Below are positions 63,154-64,000 of a stretch of 64,000 nt of DNA, piece after piece. The notes beneath the pieces are model-generated. The model did not search any database. It had not been told where the DNA came from and saw only the letters and a program-made list of their open reading frames with translations. Source of the DNA: an uncultured Tessaracoccus sp. (lineage in GTDB: Bacteria > Actinomycetota > Actinomycetes > Propionibacteriales > Propionibacteriaceae). Position numbers and translations under genes: made by a program. How positions within the stretch are numbered: the first letter of the stretch is position 1; the number at the start of each line of letters is the position of its first letter. The stretch spans positions 49,425 through 113,424 of the forward strand of contig NZ_CAMYPD010000002.1 in assembly GCF_947286155.1 (NCBI RefSeq). The letters run 5' to 3'.

Positions 63154-63166
63154 TGAACAGCATTCA
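63154..63166. promoter_or_regulatory. Candidate biotin-operator upstream of bioB
   Basis: TGAAC-AGC-ATTCA, a 13-bp imperfect palindrome with 3-nt spacer, resembles the TGAAC-N3-GTTAC sites of the actinobacterial regulator BioQ. It ends just before the ribosome site. Weak, as the right arm differs. Confidence 0.35.
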
Positions 63167-63183
63167 AAAAGGAGGCTGCCATC

Positions 63184-63945
63184 ATGGACCTCAATGAGCT
63201 CGCCGACCGTGTCATCGCTGGCGGCCAGATCACCCGCGACGAGGCACTCGCCATCTTGCGGCTGCCCGATGCCGCCACCTATCCGCTCGTCGCAGCCGCC
63301 GGACGCGTGCGTCGACACTTCCACGGCAACACCATGAAGGTGAACTACCTCGTCAACCTCAAGTCAGGCAAGTGCCCAGAAGACTGCTTCTACTGCTCGC
63401 AGCGGCTGGGTTCCGAAGCCGACGTCCTGAAGTACACCTGGCTCAGCCACGACGATGCCCTCGCCGCCGCCAACGCCGGCATCGCTGCGGGAGCCGGGCG
63501 AGTTTGCCTCGTCGCGTCCGGCCGCGGCCCCAGCAACCGCGACGTAGACCGCGTCGGTCAAATCATTCGAGACCTCAAGAAGGAACACCCTAATGTCGAG
63601 GTCTGTGCCTGCCTCGGCATCTTGAAGGAAGGACAGGCCGAACGCCTCGCCGGCTCAGGCGCCGATGCCTACAACCACAACCTCAACACTGCGCAATCCC
63701 ATTACGACGAAATCTGCACCACCCATGACTACGCAGATCGCCGCGATACCGTCCAGCACGCCCGCGAGCACGGCCTTTCCGCCTGCTCTGGGCTCATCGC
63801 GGGCATGGGCGAAACCGATGAGCAGCTCGTCGAGGTGGCGTTCCAGCTGCTCGACGTCGGGGCCGATTCCGTGCCGGTGAACTTCCTCTTGCCCTTCGAC
63901 GGCACCCCGCTCCAAGGCCACACAGAGCTCACTGCACACAAATGT
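63184..63945 (+). pseudogene. bioB: Biotin synthase, 3' part cut off by an IS insertion
   Basis: BioB is a radical-SAM enzyme that adds sulfur to dethiobiotin. The start ATG 63184 has aaaggagg upstream. The radical-SAM cysteine triad is in SGKCPEDCFYCSQ, and NHNLNTAQ, GLIAGMGET and LPFDGTPL are as in intact BioB. After ELTAHKC (254 codons) the family sequence ends and a foreign 7-residue tail closes at 63967. About 80-90 residues of the barrel end are missing, so the product is probably inactive. Everything before this point looks undamaged, suggesting a recent event. Confidence 0.85.
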
Positions 63946-64000
63946 GGCTCTTCACAAACCAGGGTGTAGGTAGTGCTGTTGGGGGGTTGCGGCGTGGCGG
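63946..64000. mobile_element. Left end of an ISL3-like insertion sequence (runs off the window)
   Basis: At the break in bioB the sequence changes to GGCTCTTCacaaaccagg, and GGCTCTTC is the usual tip of ISL3-family inverted repeats. ISL3 elements duplicate 8 bp of AT-rich target; the 8 bp before it are acaaatgt. Only 55 nt are visible, and no transposase can be checked. Confidence 0.6.

Overview
The window is chromosomal DNA from a high-GC Gram-positive actinobacterium. Codon use is strongly GC-biased, GTG and TTG starts are common, genes overlap by ATGA or TGATG, two promoters look leaderless, and a GuaB3-type IMPDH-like protein, a folD-DUF3017 pair and a CIRCE-controlled groES-groEL are present. 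A Propionibacteriaceae-like host is plausible but not proven. No rRNA, tRNA or CRISPR array was recognised. Both ends cut genes: a GH4 glycosidase at the left, and bioB interrupted by an apparent IS end at the right.

Layout. 1-6.35 kb: a glycoside-use locus, with DeoR regulator and GH4 enzyme divergent from a binding-protein/permease/permease/PfkB-kinase operon. 6.35-9.75 kb: purC, a small membrane protein, an RNase HI fusion and adenosine deaminase. 9.8-13.0 kb: a four-gene operon coding a WXG100-like protein, a WXG-lipase effector-like protein, an unknown protein and a lipoprotein. 13.0-18.8 kb: nucleoside salvage (cytidine deaminase plus a BMP-type ABC importer). 18.9-21.1 kb: a lipoprotein and a C39-like cysteine peptidase broken at a G8 tract. 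21.3-26.7 kb: APH-like kinase, CNNM/CorC protein, purU, and DUF485 plus acetate-type symporter. 26.8-27.9 kb: a wHTH/DUF559 protein between two related palindromic repeats. 28.0-34.3 kb: mdh, a VKOR-like protein and the DUF6350-purN-purH-folD-DUF3017 operon. 34.4-43.9 kb: a membrane-anchored protein, sucCD, an M23 peptidase, a 0.5-kb field of palindromes, pcrA and a cardiolipin-synthase-like enzyme. 44-45.2 kb: GlsB-like protein and an AbiEi antitoxin whose toxin survives only as a relic. 45.3-49.9 kb: guaA, cysK, cysE and an ArsB/NhaD-type antiporter with a foldable leader. 49.8-54.9 kb: an exporter/TetR operon and an RHH-VOC operon bracketed by a duplicated segment of about 350 bp and a globin-gene fragment. 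54.9-57.7 kb: globin and a second WXG-like cluster. 57.7-62.9 kb: chorismate mutase, guaB3, guaB, groEL-groES with two CIRCE-like operators. 63.2 kb to the end: bioB cut by the IS end.

Functional threads. Purine metabolism recurs (purC, purU, purN, purH, folD, guaA, guaB, guaB3, add, and the nucleoside importer with cdd). Two clusters look like cargo of a type VII (ESX-like) secretion system whose machinery is not in the window. Several loci show decay or rearrangement: the frameshifted peptidase, the AbiEii relic, the globin and antiporter fragments, and the interrupted bioB.
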